From NCBI GenBank assembly GCA_033296885.1, contig MU863996.1, positions 46,836-110,835 on the forward strand: 64,000 nt of DNA, given 5' to 3'. The stretch's first letter is position 1. Each line of letters starts with the position of its first letter. This document shows positions 1 through 9,767 of the stretch, one piece after another. A model generated the notes under the pieces. It was not told the origin of the DNA and did no database searches. It worked only from the letters and a program-made list of their open reading frames with translations. A program made the position numbers and the translations under genes. The stretch comes from Triangularia verruculosa. Lineage: Eukaryota > Ascomycota > Sordariomycetes > Sordariales > Podosporaceae.

Positions 1-555
1 TCTGCGTCTCAAGTTGTTATGGACCTGCTCCTGACGGGAGGTGTTCCCCAAAGGACGAGCATACTTGGCATCGATCGCCCTCTTTCGCTCAATGTACTCA
101 TCCTGAACCTTCCTCCACGGAACGCAGTCCATTGACAGGCGGCAGACAGCCGAGTTGGGGTGTCGGAGGTTGTGAACGCGGCGGTAAAGAGGGCCGGTGA
201 TGCGGCCGCCCATCAAGAAGAATCGGTAGGTCCATGTACGGCAGTGGATCAACTTGTAGGCCCGTTGGAAGTCTGTCGGATCTTGGTAGAATGCGAACAT
301 ATACAGCCGACCGAGTACCTCCAGAGCCCAATCCTCACGGAGCGCGTCGAGCTCAGAATGCCAGGCCTCTAAGGCGGTGATGTACTCGGACCTGGCCATG
401 GGATTCTTCTTTTTGCTCTTCTTCTTCTCTTGGCTTGACGAGGCGGCTGTGGCAGTATCCTGTTTCGTTTCTGGACGCATCTCCTTTATCAACTTCTCGC
501 GAGCCCACGCGTTGCTTTCGCGAACAGCGGCTGTGAACGCTTTGTGGTCTTGCAT
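1..555 (-). CDS. Hypothetical protein, 5' part only (runs off the window)
   Basis: An open frame starts at the ATG at 553-555 and stays open to the window edge (185 codons). The N-terminus is charged, with a Lys-rich stretch (KKKSKKN) near residue 50. A probably helical, Trp- and Arg-rich part follows, with segments such as ALEAWHSELDALREDWAL and KVQDEYIERKRAIDAKY. I see no signal peptide, membrane segment or motif I can name. Composition and codon use look like real coding sequence, and no obvious intron interrupts it. The family was not recognised; a 3' part, possibly after an intron, must lie to the left of the window. Confidence 0.55.
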   Translation of the reverse strand, partial: MQDHKAFTAAVRESNAWAREKLIKEMRPETKQDTATAASSSQEKKKSKKKNPMARSEYITALEAWHSELDALREDWALEVLGRLYMFAFYQDPTDFQRAYKLIHCRTWTYRFFLMGGRITGPLYRRVHNLRHPNSAVCRLSMDCVPWRKVQDEYIERKRAIDAKYARPLGNTSRQEQVHNNLRRR

Positions 556-873
556 TGTTTTCGTCAGTTAGACGCTGTGTTGAATAAGGACGCCTTCGTT
601 TAGAAACGAAAAAGAATTGTAGGGGAGTTTGATGTTTGATTTGTGAGGAACAATATTTCAAAAGATTTTGTGCCTAGCAAGACCCTAGGAAAAGCCCCAA
701 TAGGCACCCAGACCACCTACGTACATGCCGTCGTTCCTTCCTCTTGCTGCCCCCAGGATTTACTATTCTCCCCTCTGGCTCTCACACCGCTTCTGAACCA
801 CCTACAGCCTGAGGATCGGCCTCTCTTAGGACCGACTCACTGGAGCCTGCACTGCTTCTTTGGTCTTCCCCGC
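556..873. other. Intergenic gap, probable promoter of the leftmost gene
   Basis: This 318 bp stretch lies between the start of the leftmost minus-strand gene and the stop codon of the next one. It should hold the promoter and leader of the former and the 3' UTR of the latter. The open frames across it are short and lack coding character. I see no clear TATA box. Confidence 0.4.
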
Positions 874-1588
874 TTACATGGCCAACCTGTGCTGCTCATC
901 TCTCTTGTCCTTACTCGAAGCCGGCACCCAAAGCCACAGGACCTGCAGGTGCCCTGGGGTGATTCCCATCTGGTGGCTTCCCCAGAAAAACTGCCACACT
1001 GGCTGCACGGCGTTTGTCTTTCCTACCTCTTCGATGGCAAAGCTGTCGCCGTCGTCGTCGTCGTCAGATGGGGCAGCTGGGATGTCGTAGTAGCAACCTA
1101 GATTTCCGTTGCACAGGTATGGGTATTTGAAGCCATTCTGTCATGCCTCTGGTTAGTTATTTCTCTCTTTTCAAAACTGTAGGTACTACAATTTAGGTAC
1201 GGGTTGTACTCACCACGGAGTAATATCTCTCCCCTTCGACGCCCGCCTTTGCCCCCTCCAGGCAGTGCCAAGCGTACGTGTTCTTGCCGTAAAAGCTGTC
1301 CTTGTTGTTGGGCATGCTCTTGTCGTTGAAGGTGCACAGTCCCCTAGACGAGACAAGCATGTACGGGTAGCTCTCAGTTCTGGTAAAGGTTGCGCAGTTG
1401 CGTTTTGAGAGCAATCCGGTGGCTGTCAGGCAGCCGATGGTGTCTGTGGCCGGGTCTGCCGTGACATAAGAGCTGGAGTTGAGGACATGAATTTGGCCTT
1501 GGCCGACAAAGTCGTCTTGCACATTTGGAGATGCAAGAGCTGGTGTGGCAGCTCCTATCAGGAGCAAAGCAGCGTGAGAGTATTTCAT
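874..1588 (-). CDS. Small secreted cysteine-containing protein
   Basis: Two exons: 1588-1214 and 1137-874, joined in phase 0 across a 76 bp intron (GTGAGT..CAG), giving 212 residues. The first 19 residues (MKYSHAALLLIGAATPALA) are a typical signal peptide ending in an A-x-A site. The mature part has six Cys (GCLTATG, RNCATF, GLCTFN, WHCLEG, YLCNGNLGCYY), enough for three disulfides, and a run of five Asp encoded by exon 2. The C-terminal tail after the last Cys pair is longer and less ordered. Size, secretion and Cys content fit a small secreted or effector-like protein of unknown function. I cannot assign a family. The start is the first ATG and directly begins the signal peptide. Confidence 0.72.
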
Positions 1589-2605
1589 TGCGAATTGCGT
1601 GTTGAGAAGAGAAGGTTGGAAATAATCGGTGATGGTGTTGAGAAACTTTTTCGATGTTTCAAAGCGGGATTATATGAGATTTTTATTTGAGATCTGGAAG
1701 GATTCGGCCGCGGGAGCACGGGATCATAGATCTTCTACGTTTGGCTGAGGGAGGTGTGATTCGGACTGACAAAAACCGGAGATAATTCCTCCATGACCTT
1801 CCCTTCAATATGGGGCCAGACAACCTCACCAACATGTGTCAGAAATCTATAATCTTTTCATATTCTGCTATAGCTGTAGGGAATTTTCGTCACCAACGCA
1901 GTCGCGTCCTGATCTTCACTCTCACCGAGGCCCTTGAAGGTTCTGGACCCAGAAAACATTTAACGTCGGTTCAGCCCACTGGCCGTGGTCGATCGTATAT
2001 TAACCTGCCCAACCCTGACACTTTGACAGATGCAACTAGTATAAACGCCCTGGTCTTGGACTTGACGATGGGGAAAAGCCGAAAGTGACTAATGCATGAC
2101 TGTGGCATGCAGGATGACCGTTGCGGCGCGTTTCCCCGGATCATCGCACCAAACGGTCCTTGAGGGCTGGAGTTGGCTGGGCCGAACACACCTTCCCCAA
2201 CAGGCCGCCCATGCAAAATCCCCAGACCCCGTTCCGGTTGAAGTGGACGGTTGAATTGCCGTGCTGGGTTTGTTTATTAAATACACTCCAACTTGCAGCT
2301 CGTCTATCCACAGCGAACGCGGGGTATGGTCATGTTCCAGTCTTAATGACAAGGGACGCTTCTTTTTGGAGCAGGGTTCAGAATCCTCAGCGCGGTACTT
2401 GGTTATTGCTTCGGATTTGTCATGATTAGACGTCCAAGAAATCTAAAGCACTGACGTATGTGTGTCCACGACCTCTCTTGCGTCTAAAGCTTATTTCCGC
2501 ACTTGCTTGATTTGGGGTTCCAGTCAGGGGTCGGGGACGTTGAAGGTGTGAATGACAGGAATGAGGCCCTTTCCGGGAACTCGGATTCTGCTGTTGCTTT
2601 TTTTC
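1589..2605. other. Intergenic region, no gene seen
   Basis: About 1 kb between the start of the secreted protein gene and the 3' end of the methyltransferase gene. It holds only short shadow frames without motifs. The part next to 1588 should be the promoter of the secreted protein gene; nothing else could be identified. Confidence 0.4.
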
Positions 2606-3581
2606 TTACCGGCTTTTGAGCTGCCAGATGCCCAGATGATCTGTTCCTTCCCCTTGCGGATACGTCCGAGAAGGCCTGATGCGGGCCAGTCGCTCCAGTG
2701 GTCCCTTGTTGGGCCGTTGCAAGGCCGATTGGGCTGCTTCGTCATTATCAAACACCCCGGTCCCACCTCCAGCCAACACATCGTAATAGATGCCTTCTCT
2801 TAAGCCCCACGGTGGTCCAGGAATCTTGAGGTCTTTGTAAAGGGGGAATTCAAGGCAAATCAACCTCGCAGGTTGAGGTCCAAGCAGCTCTCCCATCCGC
2901 CGGCCCCAGTCTTGCCGCATTTCTGGCAAGAGAGCACAGAGGAACTTGCCCTGTCAGCACCTTGTTTTGGCCACAACTCCGAACAAACAGTATGTAAACT
3001 TACCGTGTAATCATAGATGAGATCAAACCCGCCAAAGGCCTCGCCATCACGCACACACTTAGACTCCCAATCGCGTTTGAAGAAATCTCCGGCCAGAAAC
3101 GTGACCTCGCCTCGCCTATCTTTCTGGTATCTTTCCTGATTGCCCTCTCCATAGTTGTATGCAAGAGGTGCCTCTAGCTGCTCCGCGGCATACGCCCTGG
3201 CGGCCTCGACACCCGTGGGTGAGACTTCAAGCCCATACACGTCAAATCCGTGCAGAGCTAGCATCACGACGTCATAGCCTTTTCCGCACCCCTGAATATA
3301 TGGTCAACGTGCTGACCTCAATGCTTGCTACGAATAGATGAACGTACCGGAATCAATGCCTTCAGTCGCCGCCCTTCAGATGCGGGCCATGAACTGGATT
3401 CAATCAGGTCAATAAGAGCAGGTGATGGCTTCCCTCTGTCCCAAAGATCGTTTTGCTGCGAGTCCCACAACGCGGACCACCCGCTGCTCTGAGCGTCGCG
3501 GGTCGTGTGGTTGGCTTGGAAGTGCTTGATGAGTTTTGTGGGGACAAATGGTTCACCTGGCGTTGGGGTGGTAGATGCCAT
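2606..3581 (-). CDS. TPMT-family SAM-dependent methyltransferase
   Basis: Three exons: 3581-3348, 3291-3004 and 2944-2606, all joined in phase 0, giving 286 residues. The first junction restores the SAM-binding motif I, LIPGCGKGYDV, around residue 79. The second restores YDYT-FLCALLPEMR, a signature of fungal thiopurine S-methyltransferase-like proteins (TPMT, PF05724). Early residues include a W-x-x-LWD type segment, and the end (GEGTDHLGIW) matches the usual C-terminus of this family. Relatives methylate thiols or small anions such as iodide and bisulfide. The real substrate here is unknown and the protein is probably cytosolic. The second intron ends in AAG rather than the usual CAG/TAG. 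Introns are 56 and 59 bp. Confidence 0.85.
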
Positions 3582-3852
3582 GTTTTTGAATGCGATTCTT
3601 GTCCAAATGATGCAGAATAAGAGGCTACTAAGAGAAAAGAAGAATTGAAACCCCTCTCCTGATTATTCACAGTCCACAGGGATAGTTTCCCAAGCAAAGG
3701 TGGAGCCTAGCAACAGTTGACACGCCAAGCGACATTACATAAGCCACTCCTTTCACCCCCTTTTCTGCCCCTGAGTAACTGTCAGCGCCGTCTCCCTTTG
3801 CACCACCGTTGCACCAGTAACAATCTGCCCTTTCCTTTTCCAACATCATAGC

Positions 3853-4728
3853 TCACTTGAACTGGCTAAAAAATTCCCACGTCTCCTTATGCGCAAATGT
3901 CTCGCTCTCCCCGGGCTCTTTCGGGGTCGGCACATGGCTACCATCAAAAACAACAAAGGTCACCGGCTTGTCAGGCAAACATCCACTGTACACAGTCTTG
4001 ACCTTTCGCTGACTCCCCGCCGCGGGCACCGCCGGCTCCGCCTGAGAAGCACACCCATTGTTCTTCAGGAACCGGTCCCGCATCTGCCTCGCCTGCGCCA
4101 AAGGCAGGACGTTGTCCGTCGTCCCATGCTGCCCGTAATACGCCACCGGCTCCGATCCCGCCGCACACCCGCTGATCTGCGGGTTCCCGCTCAGCACCGC
4201 GACAGCGCGGATCTCTTTGCCAAGCGAACAGGCCAGCGAGTACGACATTGCCGCTCCGTAGGAGAAGCCGGTGCTGAAACGGAGGTCTTGGTCGATGCAG
4301 AGGTCATTCTCGACGGTGGAGAGGACGCTGCGCAGAAAGGTGACGTCTTCCCCGTTGGAGTTTTGCCAGCCGTTGTTGAGACCGTTGGGGATGACGAACA
4401 CGGTCGGGACCGAGGAGGAGTTGGCGAGGGGAGGGAGGCCGTAGTAAGGGAGGTAGCCGCCTTGGCCGGCGATGACCTGCTGGGCCGTTCCTCCCAACGC
4501 GTGAAGGGTGAAGATCAGCCGGTGGGGGGTGGCCGAGTCGTAGTTGGGCGGGAGGCGGACGAAGAATTCGCGTTGTTTGTTGTTGGAGGTGATTTTCAGG
4601 GGAGTAGTGGTGGAAGAAGAAGTGACAAGGGTGGGGGCCTTGTTGCACCCCGAAGAAGGTCGAACGGAGAGAGCTGTTGGGCAGAGGGCGAGGAGTCCCA
4701 GGAGGGAGGTGAGCGAGATGGCCATCAT
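3853..4728 (-). CDS. Secreted feruloyl-esterase-type CE1 esterase
   Basis: Single exon, 291 residues. The open frame reaches 4785, but the first ATG is at 4728 and is followed at once by a signal peptide (MMAISLTSLLGLLALCPTALS), so that start is used; 4725 is equally possible. The alpha/beta-hydrolase catalytic set is visible: nucleophile Ser156 in GFSYG, Asp205 in TTDN and His265 in DGSHVP. A Gly-rich oxyanion segment (HALGGTAQQ) sits near residue 76. The length matches fungal type B/D ferulic acid esterases such as Neurospora FAE-1. Such enzymes free ferulate from arabinoxylan outside the cell. No carbohydrate-binding module is present. An acetylxylan or polyhydroxybutyrate-type esterase is the alternative. 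Confidence 0.86.
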   Translation of the reverse strand: MMAISLTSLLGLLALCPTALSVRPSSGCNKAPTLVTSSSTTTPLKITSNNKQREFFVRLPPNYDSATPHRLIFTLHALGGTAQQVIAGQGGYLPYYGLPPLANSSSVPTVFVIPNGLNNGWQNSNGEDVTFLRSVLSTVENDLCIDQDLRFSTGFSYGAAMSYSLACSLGKEIRAVAVLSGNPQISGCAAGSEPVAYYGQHGTTDNVLPLAQARQMRDRFLKNNGCASQAEPAVPAAGSQRKVKTVYSGCLPDKPVTFVVFDGSHVPTPKEPGESETFAHKETWEFFSQFK

Positions 4729-5298
4729 GGCTGCTGTGGTAAGCTTGTCGCAAAGAGGCTTGCTGGCGAGATCATCATTTGACACAAAAAGCTGGAAGAG
4801 TGGTGTTTTATGAACGTTTCTTGGTGAATGGTTGCGTACATGCCGTGCCTGATAGCCGCATGTCCGGTATTTGACCCGGCTGTCACGTTATAAGGGCTCA
4901 TGTATTATAGCCTCAAATGAGGTACAGCATTCACAGAGTCTTGGCTGGCGTCTCTCACAGTTCGTAGACTGGGAAGAGGCTGAAATTTGGTTACGCCTAA
5001 ATTGCGATAGTGAATCTAGAGCGATGGACGATCTCCGATGTTTCAGTTGGAGTAGGGGAGAGATTTGGAAATGCGGGGATAGCTCTTCCCCGTTTTTCGG
5101 TTGATAATTCGGTAAGAGTCAACGAGAGCCCATCAACCCCTTGACTTGATAATCCGCGATCACATGCACATAGTTTATTAACTCGGTTGAAGTGATTCTT
5201 GATTTTAGTTTGTCATTTGATGCTATACTAGGAAAAGTAAAACAAAACCAGAACTCCCATCGTCTGTGATCGTTGGACAAATCATATTACACCCACAC
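4729..5298. other. Intergenic region, promoter side of the esterase gene
   Basis: The 570 bp between the esterase start and the stop of the repeat-protein gene. The part near 4729 is expected to be the esterase promoter and leader. The small plus-strand frame at 4871-5104 shows no homology I recognise and is not called a gene. Confidence 0.35.
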
Positions 5299-8200
5299 TT
5301 AGAACTTGTCAACCCCAGTAATCTTCGCCACAGCCTGCTTAACATACCCACTAATATCGTTGTCCTGTCCACAATGCTCACACCTATGCATCACCTTCCC
5401 TTGCGGAACATTCGCAACTCCACCGCCAAGCCCAACATTTCTCTCCTTCCCAGAGCTCGGCCCAGCAGTAGCCGCCCAAGCACCGGTGGCAGCAGCAAGC
5501 GCAGGGCCCACGAACTTATTCTGCCCAGTTACTTTCTCCGTGTACTCTTTCGACATAACCTCCGGACTCATCTCATTAGACTGCATCGCTTGCATACCCC
5601 TCGCGCTGGGGTTGCTTTCTCGCGGCACTGAAGATCTGTAAGTATTGGGCATCACCTCAGGACTCATCTCCTGGTGTGAGGGGCGGGAGACAGACTCTCT
5701 ATACGCCTCTGGTATCACTTCTGGGCTCATTCCCTGCTCATGCGGCTTGGAAGTAGACTCACGATAGCTCTCTGGCATCACCTCCGGGCTCATCCCTTTC
5801 ACAGTGTTTGGAAAGGGAGTAAATCGAGGAGTGGCGGCCTGGCCGGCAGCGGGAGGGTTAATCGCCTTGCCCGTCTCTGGAAAAGCATAGATGGAAGGCG
5901 AGACACCGGTGTGGTGAGAAGAAGTGTGCGCCTGCTCGTGAGGCTTGGAAGCGGACTCACGATAGCTCTTGGGCATCACCTCTGGGCTCATCCCTTTCAC
6001 CGTGCTCGGAAACGGAGTGACGTGAGGAGTGATGGACTGGCCGGCAGCGGGAGGAGGGTTGGTCGCTTTGCCCGTCTCGGGAGCATGGACCGGAGGTGAG
6101 ACAACGGTATGGTGAGAAGATGTATGCGCATTCGTTGGGCTGGAGGACGACGCAGGAAGCGGCAGGTCCTTCAAGTCGTCCGCGCGGGTGTCGATGTTCG
6201 AGGGATGGCTCTGATGGTGTTGGCTTAAGACAGCGCCAGTTTGGCCAGCGGGTAAAGAGACGTTGCGGTCAGCGGAATGCTGGCCGTGGGCATGAACAGC
6301 AGGCTCGGTTGCGCGGCGGGAGTTTTCCTTGGGCTTGATCTTGACGCCCGAGGGAGTGCCTGATGGCAGCTTGTTGTATGGTCCAGAATCAGTTCTGTTT
6401 TGCGAAGGACGGCTAGATCCAGCGCTGGCGAGATTATGGGCCCGACTACCCTCAGCAGCGCCAGATTCTCGCTTGATTCCAGAGTCGGTGCCTGTTGCAA
6501 GATGGTTGTATTGCCCAGCCTCCTGGGTCACAGTTCCTTGATGAGCTGTAGACTCGGAGCCACGTGCAGAACGGTGGGCGGCGACACCAGCTGCAGCAAT
6601 ACCTGCTGTCGCGATGCCAGACGCAGTGCCGGAAGGGAGGTGGTTATAGGTCCCAGGCTCTTGCGTGACAGCACCACCCCTGGAGCCCTGAGACTCAGAT
6701 TGGCGACCAGAACCCAGAGCAACACCAGACGGCGTGCTAGACGCAAGATGGTTGTAGGTAGGTTCCTGCGCGGATGACCGCCTTTGGGCCTTGTTGGACT
6801 CCAACGGATGGCTTGAGCCAAGAGGCTGACCAGAAGAAACAAAGACATTGTAATCACCAGGTGCATTGGCTACTGGTCTTTGGGCGTCAATTGGATGAGT
6901 GGCTGAGCCACGGGGGCTGGTGTTCGCAGAGTTTCGCTGCGCACCAGAAGTGGCGCCAGAGGGCAGGGTGTTGTAAACAACGTCAGTATCAGTGTGCTGA
7001 GATGTGGTGGGGTTCACGGCCGAAGACCTTTTGGAATGTTTCATAGCAGAGGGAGCACCACTGGCCGCTGTACCGATTACAGCGGCAGGTACCCAGCTTT
7101 GAGAGCCTCTCTCGTCGTTGCGAGGAGGGGAAGGCGGCTCTCTGGGATGCTCAAAAGGAGTGGAAGGATCGTCGTGCTTATGAGTTCCCAATCCAGCGGG
7201 CGTAGCTGTTCCGGTGACAGGGTGAGCCGCATCAGGCTTGTGAGCAAATTTAAGGGCATCAAGACCGGCAGCAACTCCAGTTCCTGATTTTTCAGGCTGA
7301 TTGACCTGAGTAGTATTGCCTGCAGCGTGTGAAGCAGCTGGCTGGGTGGGGTGTGAAGAAGATGTTGGGCTTTGGTGCTGAACAGCATGGGTGGTGACGG
7401 GTTGGTCCTCGATGGCCTTGCCATCCTTGTCCTTCTTGTGGTGCATCAGTCCAAACGCACCAGCACCGGCGGCGGCACCAGCAGCAGCCTTCGCCTTGTT
7501 GTGGCCCAAGTTATCATTCTCAGTGGGGCTGTTAGAAGATACTCTGCGCTCCTTGGGCTCACTTCTGCTTCCCTTTCTAAGGCGGTTGCGAGTCTTCGTG
7601 GTACCAGTGGTGCTGCCAACCAGAACAGGCTCTTGTCTGTGTTCAGTTGACTGCGCGGGGGGCTCATATGTTGACGTATCCTCCCGAGGTGTCTCCTCAT
7701 CCTTGTGGCGGTGGAAGATGCCAAGCACCTTTGGCTTCTTCTCCCCATGTACAGATCGGCTTCGGCTCCTGTGCTTGTCAACAGAGGAATTTCGTCTATC
7801 ATCGCGCGATTTGCGAGAGAAGAGTCCGCCTGTGGCACGGCTTCCATGGTCCTCACTCGCGCTTCTCGAGTGCATAGCCTGACTTTCGCTGGGTGTTGCT
7901 GACGGAACCTCCTTGTCCTTCTTATTCTTGTCGACGACGCCATAAGCCATGGCCCCGGCACCGAGAGCTGCGGTGCCTGCCAAGGCGTTGTTGCGGTTGT
8001 TTAAAGTCGGTGTCGCATCCTCATCGCGATTATTCTTAGCTGAAGAAAGCGGGAAAGCTCGTTGGGTCGGAGACGAAGAGACTGACTGTCGGCTCTTGTC
8101 GACCTCACGGTCAGTGGGAGCTGACCCAGGCGCCGCAACTAAAGCATTGTCCAGAGGAAGCGAAGAGGGAGGGGCATTCGACCTGTTAGTTTCAGATGCA

Positions 8201-9072
8201 GGAGAAGTGAAGGTCTGCTTCTGTTGCCCTTCAGGAATCTCTGAGAGGGGGGCTGCAAGCACGGCGCCAGCGGGGCCGCCAGCCGTGACGTTTCTGTCTT
8301 CGGATGTGCCGGACTGGCTGTGGCGCCTACTCTCGCGATCCTGGCTGCCGTGGCCGGACACCGAATTGTACACTCCGGTACCCCTGGGAAAGTCAGCGGT
8401 GGGGCCGACGATATGGGAAGCTTCGGAAGCTGCTGACCTTTGAGGGAGATGATGATGTTGGTCATGGTCGTCCTTGGCGCTGCCATGGCCTGTCACTGTG
8501 TTGTAGATGCCACCGCTAGAAGCCTTGGGGAGATCGCCCCAGTATGGTGGGTCGGAGGGTTGCTCGTGGCTTGGGCGTGGTGTGGTCTCAGTGTTATCGA
8601 TAGCGGTAGTGGGCGTGGTTTGCCTCTGGCTGACGGCACCGGTTCCAACAGCAGCGGCACCAACAGTGGCTCCAACGGGCTGCTCATCGACTCTAGTCCT
8701 TCGAATGGGGAACTCCTCCTGGCTGTTCTCCTGCGCTAGCTGTCGGGATTCTGACAGTGGCTGTACTGGTTGGGATGACCGGTAAGGGATGTCCTCCTCC
8801 CGAACATAGGTGCCTCCGCCGACAGCTTCGGACGGCCCGACCCAACGGTCGTTGTTTCGCTTATTAGGCTCGGGCTCAGTGAAGCCAACGCCTGAATCGG
8901 TGTGGGCATGGCCGCGGGGATCGTTCGGCTTGTGGAGCTTGTTGCGCTCGCGGTGATGATGACTTTGGTCTTGCTCTTCATGGTGCTGCTGGGTGGGCTG
9001 CTGCACTGGCTCGTCGGCTGGAGTGGGTGGGATAGAAGCGGGGAATGCCCCGGGAATGTGCTGAGTCGCCAT
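5299..9072 (-). CDS. Large disordered repeat protein with C-terminal CxxC motif
   Basis: One uninterrupted exon of 1257 residues starting at a clear ATG. Almost the whole chain is Ser/Pro/Gly/His/Thr-rich and looks disordered. Three repeat families are visible. Near the N-terminus there are copies of (I/V)YN(T/S)V(T/S)GHGS. In the middle there are copies of YNxLxSGTxSG, for example YNHLPSGTASG and YNKLPSGTPSG. Near the C-terminus there are five MSPEV copies, most as MSPEVMP plus a YR-S/T tail. Between these lie several short Ala/Gly-rich hydrophobic stretches followed by Lys/His (AGAMAYGVVDKNKK, AGAGAFGLMHHKK). The tail holds CEHCGQDNDISGYV, a possible half zinc site. No enzyme domain, signal peptide or long membrane helix is seen. 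The pattern suggests a scaffold- or tether-like protein, but the function is unknown. Confidence 0.8.
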   Translation of the reverse strand: MATQHIPGAFPASIPPTPADEPVQQPTQQHHEEQDQSHHHRERNKLHKPNDPRGHAHTDSGVGFTEPEPNKRNNDRWVGPSEAVGGGTYVREEDIPYRSSQPVQPLSESRQLAQENSQEEFPIRRTRVDEQPVGATVGAAAVGTGAVSQRQTTPTTAIDNTETTPRPSHEQPSDPPYWGDLPKASSGGIYNTVTGHGSAKDDHDQHHHLPQRSAASEASHIVGPTADFPRGTGVYNSVSGHGSQDRESRRHSQSGTSEDRNVTAGGPAGAVLAAPLSEIPEGQQKQTFTSPASETNRSNAPPSSLPLDNALVAAPGSAPTDREVDKSRQSVSSSPTQRAFPLSSAKNNRDEDATPTLNNRNNALAGTAALGAGAMAYGVVDKNKKDKEVPSATPSESQAMHSRSASEDHGSRATGGLFSRKSRDDRRNSSVDKHRSRSRSVHGEKKPKVLGIFHRHKDEETPREDTSTYEPPAQSTEHRQEPVLVGSTTGTTKTRNRLRKGSRSEPKERRVSSNSPTENDNLGHNKAKAAAGAAAGAGAFGLMHHKKDKDGKAIEDQPVTTHAVQHQSPTSSSHPTQPAASHAAGNTTQVNQPEKSGTGVAAGLDALKFAHKPDAAHPVTGTATPAGLGTHKHDDPSTPFEHPREPPSPPRNDERGSQSWVPAAVIGTAASGAPSAMKHSKRSSAVNPTTSQHTDTDVVYNTLPSGATSGAQRNSANTSPRGSATHPIDAQRPVANAPGDYNVFVSSGQPLGSSHPLESNKAQRRSSAQEPTYNHLASSTPSGVALGSGRQSESQGSRGGAVTQEPGTYNHLPSGTASGIATAGIAAAGVAAHRSARGSESTAHQGTVTQEAGQYNHLATGTDSGIKRESGAAEGSRAHNLASAGSSRPSQNRTDSGPYNKLPSGTPSGVKIKPKENSRRATEPAVHAHGQHSADRNVSLPAGQTGAVLSQHHQSHPSNIDTRADDLKDLPLPASSSSPTNAHTSSHHTVVSPPVHAPETGKATNPPPAAGQSITPHVTPFPSTVKGMSPEVMPKSYRESASKPHEQAHTSSHHTGVSPSIYAFPETGKAINPPAAGQAATPRFTPFPNTVKGMSPEVMPESYRESTSKPHEQGMSPEVIPEAYRESVSRPSHQEMSPEVMPNTYRSSVPRESNPSARGMQAMQSNEMSPEVMSKEYTEKVTGQNKFVGPALAAATGAWAATAGPSSGKERNVGLGGGVANVPQGKVMHRCEHCGQDNDISGYVKQAVAKITGVDKF
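5734..6129 (-). repeat. Tandem 198-bp duplication inside the repeat-protein gene
   Basis: Two adjacent 198 bp units (5734-5931 and 5932-6129), each coding 66 residues that start AHTSSHHT and end SKPHEQ. They share TGKA-x-NPP, AAGQ, TPFP-x-TVKGMSPEVMP and SYRES. They differ by several substitutions and two compensating one-residue indels, so the frame and total length are kept. Confidence 0.85.
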
Positions 9073-9767
9073 ATCGTAACACTTAGGTAGTAGGCACTGT
9101 TACCGCGGTCGAGCGTCCGATGGTAAAGGTCGTCAAATCTGCAAGATGTCGTAAACGTCGTCACAAAATGCAGACGATGAGCAAAGTCTGAGGAGAGAGG
9201 ATGTACCGCAACGGCGGATAGGGGAGAGAAACAAGTAGTTATGCAGACTATTGGATGCGCATGAGCGTCATTCTGGGCCAGGCAGAGCTACGTCAACCGC
9301 GTCTCTCGATGTGGAATACCTCGATTCCTTTCAATGAGGGACCGGCAATCTTGACATCATCGGCTTGGTGCGATCGATCCATTGGCCAATCGCGTGTTGT
9401 AGAAAAAGCGGGCGCCCACTGTGTCGGTCACGCTTGACGTTGGGCTTGGCACGCTTCTCCAATTGTTGTGGAAGCACTGCGTCACTGGAGCACTGAATCA
9501 GAGTGTTTGGGAGCAGTCTGTTCCCTGATTAACAAGGCGTGGGGAATTCTCTCGTGCGTCAGAGCTGAGAAGAATCCCATTCGATTGGCTGTCACATGCC
9601 GAGTACACTAACCGCGTGGTCCTCTGTTTGGACATGCGTGTCCAAGATGCTGGATGCCTGACGAAGGCGCGAGATGGCTTGGGCTTGGCAGCTGGGGATC
9701 AGGCGAACCCTAACCCTCATTTCGCCTCATCTCCATCTTCATGTTGACATGCATTCAATAAGGTAGA
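9073..9767. other. Intergenic region with a telobox-like motif
   Basis: The 695 bp between the repeat-protein gene start and the 3' end of the next minus-strand gene. The segment AACCCTAACCCTC at 9706-9718 is a short telobox-like match, too short to be a telomere. The rest holds no gene I can support. Confidence 0.4.

Noticed and set aside
3889..4782. Long plus-strand frame opposite the CE1 esterase
   Set aside because: Antisense shadow of a GC-rich real gene; the translation is Arg/Val-rich without motifs.
9706..9718. Possible telomere end
   Set aside because: Only two CCCTAA units, in the middle of normal gene-rich DNA.
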